Assembly (NCBI GenBank): GCA_016714895.1
Contig: JADKBV010000012.1
Location: 186,001-250,000 of the forward strand
DNA: 64,000 nucleotides
Direction of reading: 5' to 3'
Source: Saprospiraceae bacterium
Lineage (GTDB): Bacteria; Bacteroidota; Bacteroidia; Chitinophagales; Saprospiraceae
Positions 34,479 through 44,181 of the stretch are shown one piece after another. Within the stretch, counting starts at the first letter, position 1, and each line of letters starts with the position of its first letter. The notes beneath the pieces are model-generated. The model was not told where the DNA came from. It did no database searches and saw nothing but the letters and a program-made list of their open reading frames with translations. The translations under genes and the position numbers were made by a program.

Positions 34479-35093
34479 ATGGCTCATAAAAAAGGTGTCG
34501 GTAGTTCGGATAACGGACGTGACAGTAAAAGTAAAAGATTAGGCGTTAAATTATTCGGCGGTCAGCAAGCTATTGCCGGAAATATTATCGTTAGACAAAG
34601 AGGTACAAAATTCCACCCTGGTGAAAACACTTACCTGGGTAAAGATTTTTCCTTACATGCAAAAATTGACGGTGTTGTGTCTTTCAGAAAAGCAAAAGAC
34701 AACAAAAACTATGTCAGTATATTGCCGAGATTGGATGAAGTAAAAGAAACAGTTGCTAAAATAGCAAATGCAAAACCTGCAGTAAAAGAAACACCGGCTC
34801 CAAAAGCAAGTCCTGCTGTAAAAGCAGATGACCTTGCAAAAATCGAAGGTATCGGTCCTAAAATTGCAGAGTTGTTTGTAAATGCAGGTATCGTTACGTT
34901 TGCTGATTTAGCAGCAGCTGATGTGGATCATTTGAGAAACATCCTTTCTGATGCAGGTTCAAACTATGCAACACACGATCCTGCAACATGGCCTGAGCAG
35001 GCAAGTCTTGCAGCTGCAGGCAAATGGGACGAATTGAAAGCATTGCAGGATGCACTTGATGGCGGCAAAGTCGCTGATAACGAAGAAGAATAG
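34479..35093 (+). CDS. rpmA: 50S ribosomal protein L27 with a helix-hairpin-helix C-terminal extension
   Basis: Residues 1-85 are a normal L27 (MAHKKGVGSSDNGRDS, KLFGGQQAIAGNIIVRQRGT, GENTYLGKDFSLHAKIDG). L27 sits at the peptidyl-transferase centre. The protein is 204 residues instead of ~85. A linker rich in Ala, Pro and Lys (~95-115) leads to LAKIEGIGPKIAELFVNAGI, a helix-hairpin-helix motif, then FADLAAADVDHLRNIL and an ATWPEQASLAAAGKWDEL tail, resembling DUF4332/flap-nuclease-like HhH domains. The frame is continuous with similar codon use and ends just before a terminator, so it looks like a real fusion. The extension could touch rRNA or another protein near the ribosome; this is unproven. 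Confidence 0.93.
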   Translation: MAHKKGVGSSDNGRDSKSKRLGVKLFGGQQAIAGNIIVRQRGTKFHPGENTYLGKDFSLHAKIDGVVSFRKAKDNKNYVSILPRLDEVKETVAKIANAKPAVKETPAPKASPAVKADDLAKIEGIGPKIAELFVNAGIVTFADLAAADVDHLRNILSDAGSNYATHDPATWPEQASLAAAGKWDELKALQDALDGGKVADNEEE

Positions 35094-35155
35094 TCATTCG
35101 GGTTGTACTTACCAAAAACCAATTTTTGTAAGTGATAACGAAAAATGAATTTAGC

Positions 35156-35186
35156 AAAAGGAGGACAAATTGTTCTCCTTTTTTGT
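35156..35186 (+). terminator. Intrinsic terminator of rplU-rpmA
   Basis: AAAAGGAGGACAA pairs with TTGTTCTCCTTTT (one G-T pair) and is followed by a T run. Confidence 0.85.
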
Positions 35187-35275
35187 TTTTATACATTTTT
35201 ATAAATGTTTTTTAAAAAAGACTTCATTCTATGTTATTCCTATAAAAAAACGACCTTATTACCTTGAAATATCCA

Positions 35276-35283
35276 TACCTTTG
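35276..35283 (+). promoter_or_regulatory. -7 box of rpe
   Basis: TACCTTTG matches TAnnTTTG, 21 bp ahead of the ATG at 35305. No well-spaced -33 box is seen. Confidence 0.5.
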
Positions 35284-35304
35284 TCCATTCAAAAAATAAT
35301 TGAT

Positions 35305-35976
35305 ATGAAACACCTGATCGCTCCCTCGGTTTTGGCAGCAGATTTTGGCAACCTTCAAAGAGATATTGAAATGATTAATGAAACTGAAGCGGATTGGTTT
35401 CATGTTGATATCATGGATGGCAACTTTGTACCCAATATTTCTTTTGGTGCCGACATCGTCAAAGTAATAAAAAAATCCGCTAAAAAGCCCCTCGATGTTC
35501 ATCTCATGATTGAAAAACCTGAAAGGTACATTGAATCCTTCAGAGATGCCGGTGCCGATAATATCAGTGTCCATTATGAAGCATGCACCCATCTGCACAG
35601 AACATTGGAACAAATCAAAAAATCCGGAGCTTTGGCAGGAGTTGCCCTCAATCCGCATACACCTGTTGCTTTATTGGAAGATGTTCTGGAATTGTGTGAT
35701 ATCGTCGTCATCATGAGTGTCAATCCGGGATTTGGCGGACAGAAATTTATCTACCAATCCTTATTAAAGGTAAAAGCACTAAGCGAAATGATTACGATAA
35801 AAAACCTGCCTGTACTCATCGAAGTAGACGGAGGTGTAGGACTGCAAAATGCCGAATCCCTGCTGCAAGCGGGAGCAAGGGTATTAGTAGCAGGAAATAG
35901 TGTTTTCGCCTCTGAAAATCCCCTCCAAACGGTTTATCATCTGAAAAATCTTGGTATACATACTTTGTACGCCTGA
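35305..35976 (+). CDS. rpe: Ribulose-phosphate 3-epimerase
   Basis: I start at 35305 (MKHLIAPSVLAADFGNLQ), the family N-terminus; the longer upstream frame runs through the promoter. The 223-residue TIM-barrel enzyme has the metal-binding blocks FHVDIMDGNFVPNISFG and DVHLMIEKPERY, then IVVIMSVNPGFGGQKFI with the conserved PGFGGQ, and EVDGGVG with the catalytic Asp. It interconverts ribulose 5-phosphate and xylulose 5-phosphate in the pentose phosphate pathway. Length is normal. The next gene starts 32 bp later but encodes an unrelated outer-membrane receptor. Confidence 0.96.
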   Translation: MKHLIAPSVLAADFGNLQRDIEMINETEADWFHVDIMDGNFVPNISFGADIVKVIKKSAKKPLDVHLMIEKPERYIESFRDAGADNISVHYEACTHLHRTLEQIKKSGALAGVALNPHTPVALLEDVLELCDIVVIMSVNPGFGGQKFIYQSLLKVKALSEMITIKNLPVLIEVDGGVGLQNAESLLQAGARVLVAGNSVFASENPLQTVYHLKNLGIHTLYA

Positions 35977-36008
35977 AAACCGTTTACTATCCATCCACAC
36001 TGATCTTT

Positions 36009-38534
36009 ATGCGATTTAAATTTTTACTTTTTTTACTTATTCTGCCTTCCATTTTTATTTATGCCCAACAGGCTACCATATTTGGTATCATAAGGGATAT
36101 TGACAGTAACCAGGGTATTGATTTTGTTACGGTCAATGTGGCAGGTACCCAAAATGTGGTGGAATCCGATCAAAAAGGACAGTATTCTATTAAAGTAAAT
36201 ACCGGAGTAAAAATAAAAATTGTTTTTTCAAGGATAGGATATACAGATGTATACCTCGACATCAATCCGCTCGATGACGGTATAAAAAGGAACATAAATA
36301 TCAAAATGGTTCCCAAAGCGCTTGATCTGGAAATTACCGTAAAGGCCGGCAGAATTGAAGATGTAGGCAATGTCCGCGAAGAAGTGACCGAATTAAAACT
36401 CCTGCCTAACGCTTCCGGCAATTTTGAAAGTGTTTTGCCGAGTATAGCTCTGGGTGTCAGTGCCGGTTCCGGAGGAGAACTCAGCTCTCAATACAACGTG
36501 CGCGGTGGTAACTATGACGAAAATCTGGTGTATGTCAACGATTTTGAAATATTCAGACCCCAATTGATCCGCGGAGGACAACAGGAAGGATTGAGTTTTC
36601 CGAATATAGATCTGATTCGCGACCTGGAGTTTTCTTCAGGAGGTTTTGAATCCAAATACGGTGACAAAATGGCCTCAGTTCTGGATATACGATACAAAAG
36701 ACCTGAAGAATTCAGAGCCAGTGTAGGAGCCAGTTTTCTGGGTGGTACTGCTCACATTGAAGGAAGTAAAAGAGTAGGTGCCAATGCATATAATAAATTC
36801 AGATACCTCATCGGAGCCCGTTATAAAAGCAATGCCTATCTTTTGGGTAGTCAGGATATCAAAGGAGAATATGTGCCTTCGTTCAGTGATATTCAAACCT
36901 ACCTCAGCTACGATATTACCAAAGCATTACAATTGGGACTGATTGCCAATTTCAACAAAAGTGTCTACAATTTTATACCTTCGTCAGGAAGAAGTTCGAG
37001 CGGAAATTTTGCCTTTCAAATCGAATTAAACACTAATTTTGAAGGTCAGGAGCAAGACGAATTTACATACGGTATGAGTGGTTTGTCTTTGACATGGGTA
37101 CCAGAAAACCGAAAAAACCCGCTTTACATGAAATGGTTGGTGTCTGCATACCGGGCCAATGAAGACGAAAAATTTGATATCATCGGTCAATATCGTCTAT
37201 CCCAAAAAGAAGCCAGTCTGGGTGAAAATACCGGCGAAGAAGTGGCACTATTAGGCTCCGGAACCCAACACCTGAATGCCAGAAATTTTTTGTTTAATAC
37301 CGTTTATAACGCAGAATACAAGGGAGGCATCGAGTTTAACGCTCCGAAAATATCAGGTGTATCCAAAGGCCATTTTATTCAATGGTCCCTCAAATACCAA
37401 CACGAATATTTTGAAGATTTCCTGAAAGAATGGGAAAGGCTCGATTCAGCAGATTACAATATTCCTTATTTGGGCAATGAAATAGAACTTCAAAACGTGG
37501 TTCGCGCACATAACATCATCGAAAACCACAAGGTCACATCCTATATTCAGAATACCTACCGTTATGAAAACCGAAAACACGAATGGAAAATTACCCTGGG
37601 CAGCAGGTTTTCCTACCATCATCTGAATACAGAATTTTTGGTAAGTCCCAGAATGCAGATTTTGTACAAGCCGGTGCAATGGTCCAATGATGTGGCTTTT
37701 AAACTCTCCGGAGGATATTACGTGCAACCACCTTTCTATCGGGAAATGAGAAGAAAAGACGGCAGTGTCAATACAGATCTGGCATCTCAAAAATCCCTGC
37801 ATATTGTCGGCGGTGTAGCTTATGATTTTATTTGGGAAGCGGTAAGTAACCGGCCTTTTAAGATCATCAGTGAAATCTATTACAAAAGACTGGATGACCT
37901 TGTTTCTTACGAAATTGACAACGTGCGGATCCGTTATGCCGGAGAAAACAATGCCACAGGTTACGTAACCGGTCTTGATTTCAGAATAAACGGTGAATTT
38001 GTCAAAGGAGCCGAATCATGGGTCAATTTTTCTTTCCTCAGAGCCCGGGAAGCTATCAATGGAATTGAACATAAAACATTGGGCATAGTCGATTCTATCA
38101 GGGTTCCTATAGTCGTCAAAGATGCACCAAGACCTACCGATCAGCTGTTTACTATTAACATGTTTTTTCAGGATTATCTTCCTAAAAACGAAAACATTAA
38201 AGTCAACCTTAATTTTTCCGTTGGCACAGGACTACCATTCGGCCCCAGAGAAAATAATCTGGAATTCAGAAATGTATTCCGTTTAAAACCATACCGAAGG
38301 GTTGATCTGGGCTTTTCTTTTCAACTGTGGAAAGAGGAATGGATCGGAAGAAAGCCGAATCACTGGTTGAGATTCACCCGAAATACCTGGTTGAGTCTGG
38401 AAGCTTTTAATTTACTAAACACCAAAAATCAGGCCTCCGTCAATTGGATTAAAACTTTGAGCAATGTAGAATATTCTTTGCCAAATAATCTGACCGGACG
38501 ACGAATCAATCTTCGGATTAAGGTAGATTTTTAA
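36009..38534 (+). CDS. TonB-dependent outer-membrane receptor
   Basis: The 841-residue protein has a signal peptide (MRFKFLLFLLILPSIFIYAQ), then a carboxypeptidase-D regulatory-like domain (~20-105, ATIFGIIRDIDSNQGIDFV to DLNP-like end), a plug domain (~110-230: SSQYNVRGGNYDENLVYVND, then FPNIDLIRDLEFSSGGF and YGDKMASVLDI), and a 22-stranded type barrel ending RRINLRIKVDF with an aromatic last residue. This is the usual Bacteroidota layout for receptors that take up siderophores, cobalamin or oligosaccharides. There is no SusD partner next to it, so it is not a typical polysaccharide locus. The substrate is unknown. The DUF5686 gene follows after 54 bp. Confidence 0.9.
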   Translation: MRFKFLLFLLILPSIFIYAQQATIFGIIRDIDSNQGIDFVTVNVAGTQNVVESDQKGQYSIKVNTGVKIKIVFSRIGYTDVYLDINPLDDGIKRNINIKMVPKALDLEITVKAGRIEDVGNVREEVTELKLLPNASGNFESVLPSIALGVSAGSGGELSSQYNVRGGNYDENLVYVNDFEIFRPQLIRGGQQEGLSFPNIDLIRDLEFSSGGFESKYGDKMASVLDIRYKRPEEFRASVGASFLGGTAHIEGSKRVGANAYNKFRYLIGARYKSNAYLLGSQDIKGEYVPSFSDIQTYLSYDITKALQLGLIANFNKSVYNFIPSSGRSSSGNFAFQIELNTNFEGQEQDEFTYGMSGLSLTWVPENRKNPLYMKWLVSAYRANEDEKFDIIGQYRLSQKEASLGENTGEEVALLGSGTQHLNARNFLFNTVYNAEYKGGIEFNAPKISGVSKGHFIQWSLKYQHEYFEDFLKEWERLDSADYNIPYLGNEIELQNVVRAHNIIENHKVTSYIQNTYRYENRKHEWKITLGSRFSYHHLNTEFLVSPRMQILYKPVQWSNDVAFKLSGGYYVQPPFYREMRRKDGSVNTDLASQKSLHIVGGVAYDFIWEAVSNRPFKIISEIYYKRLDDLVSYEIDNVRIRYAGENNATGYVTGLDFRINGEFVKGAESWVNFSFLRAREAINGIEHKTLGIVDSIRVPIVVKDAPRPTDQLFTINMFFQDYLPKNENIKVNLNFSVGTGLPFGPRENNLEFRNVFRLKPYRRVDLGFSFQLWKEEWIGRKPNHWLRFTRNTWLSLEAFNLLNTKNQASVNWIKTLSNVEYSLPNNLTGRRINLRIKVDF

Positions 38535-38588
38535 ACCCTTGAAAAGGTTTTTTTGTTTGAGCAATCTGACCCTCATATTTCCAAATAA

Positions 38589-41099
38589 ATGAATACACCA
38601 TGTAATTTTTTCAAACGTCCTTGGAACGTTACATTATTACTTGTGTTAATTATGGGTTGTATTTTTTTGCCCGTTGGACAAATTTCAGGTCAGATTACCG
38701 GTATCATTACAGATAAAAAAGGGATTCCCCTACCCTACGCATCTGTATATCAGGAAAATACGACCAAAGGAACTGTCTCCAACGAATCAGGAGTTTACGA
38801 ATTTTTTCCGGAAGGAAACGGACAAATCCCTGTTCAGTTTCAATATGTAGGCTATAAAATGGTAAAAAAAACCGTTTTATACGAAGGTAAAAAGATTTTT
38901 CTCAATATTCAGCTTGAAGAAGACGATGCATTAATCGGTGAAGTGGTAATTTCAGCCAATCGGGAAGACCCTGCATATCCCGTTATCAGACAAGCAATTG
39001 CCAAAAGAAAATTTCACAAACATTGGATCAAACAATTTGAAGCGGATCTCTATGTCAAAGGTTTGGTAAAAATCCTGGAAGCACCTGAAGTTTTGATGGG
39101 AACAGAAATCAACGATATGGGAGGAATCCTGGACAGTCTGCGTCAGGGTATCTTTTATCTGAGTGAATCACAAACCAAATTCTATTATCAGTATCCCGAC
39201 AAAACCAAAGAAGTAATGGTTTCGGTAAAAAATTCGGGTTCCAACAATCTTTTTACAGCCAACAAATATGCGTTTGCCCAAATAGATTTGTATGACAATT
39301 TTATAGAAATGGGCAGATCAGTGATGTCACCTATTGCTGACAATGCTTTTTCTGAATATGACTACAAACTTCAGCAAATGACGATTGACGAAGCAGGACG
39401 AACCATATATAAAATTCTGATTATCCCAAAAAACAATGTATCCCCTTTGATGAGTGGTTTGATTTACATTGTTGGAGACAGTTGGAATATTCATAGTGCT
39501 GACGTAGCCATTTCCGGAAAAACATTAAAAATTCCTTTAATTGACACCATGCGGTATAAACAGGTTTTTCTGCCGCTTTCCTCCGGTGAATGGCCATTAT
39601 TTAACCAGACTATGTTTTTTAAAGGCAGCTTTTTAGGTTTTACGATTGGAGGAAATTTTACCTATTTTTTTTCAAACTATAACACAACAACCGACCTTAC
39701 GCCAATATTCAAAGAAAAAGAGATTTTCAGAGTTGATAAAGATGCATTGAAGCAGGATTCTGTGTATTGGGCGCAAAACAGACCGGTTCCCCTGACAGAG
39801 GAAGAGACCAGAGATTACCGAAAAAAAGACTCCTTACAGGTCATATGGAATTCCAAATCATATCTTGATTCGATGGATAGAAAAAGCAATAAATTTAAAT
39901 TTAATAATATTTTACTGGGATATTCGTACAAAAACAGGTATAAAAATTTTGAAATCAATTATCCTGACCCCTTATCCATCGTCAGATTTAATGTCGTAGA
40001 AGGATGGAATGTCTATTTTAATCCAAATTACACAAAATATGACAGTACAACCCGGAATTGGGTTGTCAAACCTTTGGTGGTGTATGGTTTTTCCGACAAG
40101 TTGTGGAAACCTTCACTTTCAGTTTCGAGGTTGTACAATCCAAAAATGTTAGGAAGATATTATTTGGATGTTGGAAAAAAATATGAACAATATGATGAAA
40201 GGCACCCGATATCACTAAGGTCAAACAGCTGGTCATCTTTGTTTTATAAACTCAATTATATCAGACTATATGGCAAAAATTTTGTCCGGGTCGGATATGA
40301 AAGGGAATTGTTTAATAGTTTAACCTTTGCGGGTTATCTTGAGTGGGCTGAACGATGGAAAGTTGACAAAAAATCTGATTTTTCGTTCTTTTTCCCAAAC
40401 AGGGTTTATGAATCCAATGTGCCAAAAAATGTCGCTGATTTTTCCACCTATTCCAGACATCAGATTGCGCGGTTTTCTGCAGATTTTACGTGGACTCCCG
40501 GACAAACCTACAGTTCCTACCCAAATATGCGTGTTCGCGAAGAAGGAAAATATCCTAAGATTCATATAGAAAACAATATCGGTGTACCTTTGGAATCCGG
40601 AAAAAAACCTTTTTACACCATGAGAATTCGTGTTGAAGACAGTTATCTGAATATGCGAAGGTTTGGTTTTTCATCGTGGCATGCGGAGTGGGCGGGAAGT
40701 GTATTCAACAAACCCTTTTATTTTCAGGATTATTTACATCCATTTGGAAATGAATGGGTGGTACCTGACGGAAACAGAAGTAACATGTACGTTTTATTGC
40801 CTTTCTATACCTATAGTACCGCGGATTATTATGCCGGAGTACACTGGAAACATCATTTTAATGGTTTTATCATGGATAAAATTCCTCTGTTAAAAAAGAC
40901 CAGCCTAAAAACTATGGTTTCTGCCAATTATCTGTACAACCCGGTTTCCGGACATTATGTTGAGTACGGTGTCGGAATTGAAAATATCCTTATAGGTGTA
41001 TTTCCAATCGGAACCATCGAATATTTCTGGTCAAACAGTTCTACATTACCGCCTGACAGAGGATTTATCGTCAAACTTATTCAAATGATGACCAACTAA
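38589..41099 (+). CDS. DUF5686 outer-membrane protein with carboxypeptidase regulatory-like domain
   Basis: The 836-residue protein has a signal peptide (hydrophobic LLLVLIMGCIFLPVG, cleavage near SGQ). A carboxypeptidase-D regulatory-like domain follows (~35-115: ITGIITDKKGIPLPYASVY, then VQFQYVGYKMVKK). The main region matches DUF5686 (DPAYPVIRQAIAKRKFH, then FEADLYVKGLVKILEAP) and ends in a barrel-like part (GIENILIGVFPIGTIEYFW). Members are common Bacteroidota outer-membrane proteins of unknown function. It may be co-transcribed with the TonB receptor. No plug domain is present. Confidence 0.88.
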   Translation: MNTPCNFFKRPWNVTLLLVLIMGCIFLPVGQISGQITGIITDKKGIPLPYASVYQENTTKGTVSNESGVYEFFPEGNGQIPVQFQYVGYKMVKKTVLYEGKKIFLNIQLEEDDALIGEVVISANREDPAYPVIRQAIAKRKFHKHWIKQFEADLYVKGLVKILEAPEVLMGTEINDMGGILDSLRQGIFYLSESQTKFYYQYPDKTKEVMVSVKNSGSNNLFTANKYAFAQIDLYDNFIEMGRSVMSPIADNAFSEYDYKLQQMTIDEAGRTIYKILIIPKNNVSPLMSGLIYIVGDSWNIHSADVAISGKTLKIPLIDTMRYKQVFLPLSSGEWPLFNQTMFFKGSFLGFTIGGNFTYFFSNYNTTTDLTPIFKEKEIFRVDKDALKQDSVYWAQNRPVPLTEEETRDYRKKDSLQVIWNSKSYLDSMDRKSNKFKFNNILLGYSYKNRYKNFEINYPDPLSIVRFNVVEGWNVYFNPNYTKYDSTTRNWVVKPLVVYGFSDKLWKPSLSVSRLYNPKMLGRYYLDVGKKYEQYDERHPISLRSNSWSSLFYKLNYIRLYGKNFVRVGYERELFNSLTFAGYLEWAERWKVDKKSDFSFFFPNRVYESNVPKNVADFSTYSRHQIARFSADFTWTPGQTYSSYPNMRVREEGKYPKIHIENNIGVPLESGKKPFYTMRIRVEDSYLNMRRFGFSSWHAEWAGSVFNKPFYFQDYLHPFGNEWVVPDGNRSNMYVLLPFYTYSTADYYAGVHWKHHFNGFIMDKIPLLKKTSLKTMVSANYLYNPVSGHYVEYGVGIENILIGVFPIGTIEYFWSNSSTLPPDRGFIVKLIQMMTN

Positions 41100-41292
41100 A
41101 CAAAAATACTAAAGTAGAAATCGAAAATTTCAGTTTTAATACTTTTATCTGTAACATCATAATTAGCTTTTGTTACGGAACAACCACAATTTTAAAACTT
41201 AGGGTATAAATAGATTAGCATTTTATGGTAAAAACTATCAAAATCTGATAAATTTATATTTATCATAATAATATTATTAATAAACTAATATG

Positions 41293-41300
41293 TACCTTTG
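41293..41300 (+). promoter_or_regulatory. -7 box of nhaD
   Basis: TACCTTTG lies 23 bp before the ATG at 41324. No clear -33 box is present in the AT-rich upstream sequence. Confidence 0.5.
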
Positions 41301-41323
41301 CGCCGCTTTTTAATCAGCATAAT

Positions 41324-42697
41324 ATGATAGCAGCCGTAATTTTAGTATTTGTTATAGGGTATTTATCGATTGTATTTGAACATCCGCTGAAGTTGGACAA
41401 AACTGTTCCTGCGCTTTTGATGGGTGCTGTAATGTGGGCTTTAGTTGCCCTGGGGTATAATTATGGTTTGTTGGGGATCATAGATGGTCATGCTCATACC
41501 TCTACTCTCTTTGGCGTGTCTGACCCTGTTAAAATTGTAGAAGGACAGGATTTCTTTTCTGCGACCCTTATCCACCACATAGGCAAAATTGCTGAAATAC
41601 TCATCTTTTTAATCGGTGCAATGACCATTGTGGAACTTATAGATATGCACAGAGGTTTTGAGGTCTTAAAGGAATCTATAAAAACAAAAAATAAGCGAAA
41701 ATTAATGAGTATTATTACCATAATAACATTTTTTCTTTCCTCTATAATCGACAATCTTACTACAACCATTATTATGATTAGTCTCTTAAGGAAATTAATC
41801 AAAGATCGGGATGAAAGATTATGGTACGTTTGTTTAGTAATTATTGCAGCCAATGCGGGTGGGGCATGGTCTCCTATTGGAGATGTAACTACAACCATGT
41901 TGTGGATAGGTAAAAAGGTTTCTACCGGTGACCTTGTGGTCAATCTCATTTTGCCATCTATTATTTGTACCGTTGTACCGTTGTTTTTTGCACTTCGCAA
42001 AAAAATGTTTGATGGTGAATTGGTAATTGAAAAAAATGATGAGGATCATCAGGGTAAATTGTTAAGCAGTAAAACGATGCTCATTTTGGGTCTTATTATG
42101 ATTATTTTTGTTCCCATTTTTAAAACGATTACCCACCTTCCTCCGTACGTTGGAATGATGTTGAGTCTTGCCGTTGTCTGGCTGGTTTCAGAATATATTC
42201 ATCCTGAAGAAAATTTCACTGAAGAACTCAAACATAAATACTCTCCACATAAGGCACTTTCCAGAATTGAGTTATCAAGTATTCTTTTTTTCTTGGGTAT
42301 ATTAATGGCTGTTGCTGCATTAGAGACTATGGTTGTCGGAGGCGTTGGCACTTTACAATATCTTGCTCAGGGATTGGAAAAAGCCATACCTGACCAAAAT
42401 ATTGTAGTTATATTTTTAGGTATTCTGTCTGCAATTATAGATAATGTTCCTTTGGTAGCTGCCTCAATGGGAATGTATACTTTTCCGATTGACCACAGTG
42501 TTTGGCATTTTATAGCCTATGCCGCAGGTACAGGAGGAAGTATGTTAATCATCGGTTCTGCTGCCGGAGTAGCTGCAATGGGTATGGAACGTATTAACTT
42601 TATCTGGTATTTAAAAAATATAACCTTATATGCCTTCATAGGGTATATTGCCGGTTGCGGACTATATATTGCCATGGCTCCATTCTTGCACGGTTAA
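41324..42697 (+). CDS. nhaD: NhaD-type Na+/H+ antiporter
   Basis: The 457-residue protein has about eleven to thirteen membrane segments. NhaD/ArsB-superfamily features are FEHPLKLDKTVPALLMGAVMW at the start, then LIHHIGKIAEILIFLIGAMT, SSIIDNLTTTIIM with the Asn-Thr core, and GGAWSPIGDVTTTMLW. The second half has GILSAIIDNVPLVAASMGMY and GTGGSMLIIGSAAGVAAMGM. The two inverted DN(L/V) hairpins are the ion-binding part of this superfamily. It exports Na+ (or Li+) in exchange for H+ and supports salt and pH tolerance, consistent with a marine or saline habitat. Length is normal. It is followed 28 bp later by a membrane glycosyltransferase-like gene. Confidence 0.94.
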   Translation: MIAAVILVFVIGYLSIVFEHPLKLDKTVPALLMGAVMWALVALGYNYGLLGIIDGHAHTSTLFGVSDPVKIVEGQDFFSATLIHHIGKIAEILIFLIGAMTIVELIDMHRGFEVLKESIKTKNKRKLMSIITIITFFLSSIIDNLTTTIIMISLLRKLIKDRDERLWYVCLVIIAANAGGAWSPIGDVTTTMLWIGKKVSTGDLVVNLILPSIICTVVPLFFALRKKMFDGELVIEKNDEDHQGKLLSSKTMLILGLIMIIFVPIFKTITHLPPYVGMMLSLAVVWLVSEYIHPEENFTEELKHKYSPHKALSRIELSSILFFLGILMAVAALETMVVGGVGTLQYLAQGLEKAIPDQNIVVIFLGILSAIIDNVPLVAASMGMYTFPIDHSVWHFIAYAAGTGGSMLIIGSAAGVAAMGMERINFIWYLKNITLYAFIGYIAGCGLYIAMAPFLHG

Positions 42698-42725
42698 ATG
42701 AAGGTGATCCCTGTGAAATTATAAC

Positions 42726-44147
42726 ATGGAGTTTTCCCGAACAAATATCGTTTATACCTTTTTGGTATTACTTTATATTTGTTTGTGGGCTTCTAGTGTT
42801 AACGATTTTTTTTTCTGGGATACCATTCAATTAGGTTCCAAACAGGCACATTTTTTTTACGAAGCAAGTGAATTTTCGCTTCTTCTTCCCAATGAAATTG
42901 ATAGTGGACACTTTCCGCTGTTTGGGTTGTATCTGTCTGTTTGGTGGGATTTTTTTGGAAAAACATTATTTGTATCACATCTCGCTATGTTGCCATGGGT
43001 ATTATGGATTACATATGTAATTTTCAGGCTTACCACAATCTATTGCTCCGAAAACTACAGATATTTGATGGTATTCATCTTGTGTCTGGAACCTACCCTG
43101 CTGGCACAAATCACCTTAATCTCTCCTGACGTTATCCTGATTGCATCCTTTCTTTCCGGTTGGTTTTATTATCAAAAAAATAACATAGTTTTACTTTCCC
43201 TTTTTTTTCTGATCCTGTGTTTAATCAGTCTCAGGGGATTTATGGTGGCCGGAGCCTTGTTTGCTGCAGTGTGTTTAATATGGATGTTTGATAAAAAAGA
43301 AAGAGGAAATCTTAAAATCCTCACGGCATTTTTTCCGGGTTTTATAGCCGTACTTTTGTTTTTGGGGTATCATTATCAAAAAAGCGCCTGGATCGGATTT
43401 CATGCAGACTCTCCCTGGTCTCCAAGTTTCACCAAAGTCAATATTTCAGGGATTTTATATAATACCGGACTTTTTGTATGGCGAATGGTAGATTTCGGTA
43501 GAGTGGGTGTTTTTTTATTATTATTTTATCTTGTTTGGAAAAAAAATAAAATTTCCGGTCACAAAGGAAACTTCCTGTTGATTTTGGGCATCACAACAAC
43601 ATTGGTTTTGGCTGGCGTAACTATTGGATTTCAAAGTCTTACAGCGCACAGATATTACATGCCTTTATACCTTATTTTATTATTATCAACACTTCATCTG
43701 CTCTACCAATCCGATCTCACCTCTTTGACAAAAAAAATTCTATCTGTCGGTTTGGCCTTATGTCTGATCAGCGGTCATTTCTGGGTCTATCCCGAAGGGG
43801 TATCAAAAGGATGGGATTCCAGTCTGGCTTTCCGACCGGTATTTTCATTATATAGAGATGTGGAAAAATTTCTGGTGAATAATGACATTCGAAAAAAGGA
43901 TATTGCAACCTTTTTCCCCTTTTTAGCAGAAGAAAAGTATATCCAACTTAATGAATCCGGGGATACATATCAACAATATGGCTCTCAAAAACCAGCCTAT
44001 TTGTTATTATCCAATATTCACAACGATGCACCTGATTCCTTATTTTGGGAATATCCTAAAAATAGTGCTCTGTACATAAAAAAAAGAGGCAGCGTCTGGA
44101 TTGGTCTATTTCGAATGAAATCAATAAATGACAAGGAAATAAAATGA
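42726..44147 (+). CDS. GT-C-fold membrane glycosyltransferase-like protein
   Basis: The 473-residue protein has about ten to twelve membrane segments. After the first segment comes a periplasmic loop with FFFWDTIQLGSKQAHFFYE and DSGHFPLFGLYL, the position and acidic character of the catalytic Asp in ArnT/PMT-type (GT39/GT83) lipid-linked sugar transferases. The C-terminal ~110 residues form a soluble domain (SLFWEYPKNSALYIKKRGSVW). Such enzymes transfer a sugar from a polyprenyl carrier to an envelope acceptor. No acceptor or pathway gene is adjacent, so the product is unknown. It may share a transcript with nhaD. Confidence 0.7.
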   Translation: MEFSRTNIVYTFLVLLYICLWASSVNDFFFWDTIQLGSKQAHFFYEASEFSLLLPNEIDSGHFPLFGLYLSVWWDFFGKTLFVSHLAMLPWVLWITYVIFRLTTIYCSENYRYLMVFILCLEPTLLAQITLISPDVILIASFLSGWFYYQKNNIVLLSLFFLILCLISLRGFMVAGALFAAVCLIWMFDKKERGNLKILTAFFPGFIAVLLFLGYHYQKSAWIGFHADSPWSPSFTKVNISGILYNTGLFVWRMVDFGRVGVFLLLFYLVWKKNKISGHKGNFLLILGITTTLVLAGVTIGFQSLTAHRYYMPLYLILLLSTLHLLYQSDLTSLTKKILSVGLALCLISGHFWVYPEGVSKGWDSSLAFRPVFSLYRDVEKFLVNNDIRKKDIATFFPFLAEEKYIQLNESGDTYQQYGSQKPAYLLLSNIHNDAPDSLFWEYPKNSALYIKKRGSVWIGLFRMKSINDKEIK

Positions 44148-44181
44148 CGACTTTTCCAATTACATTAGCAAAAAATTTTTA

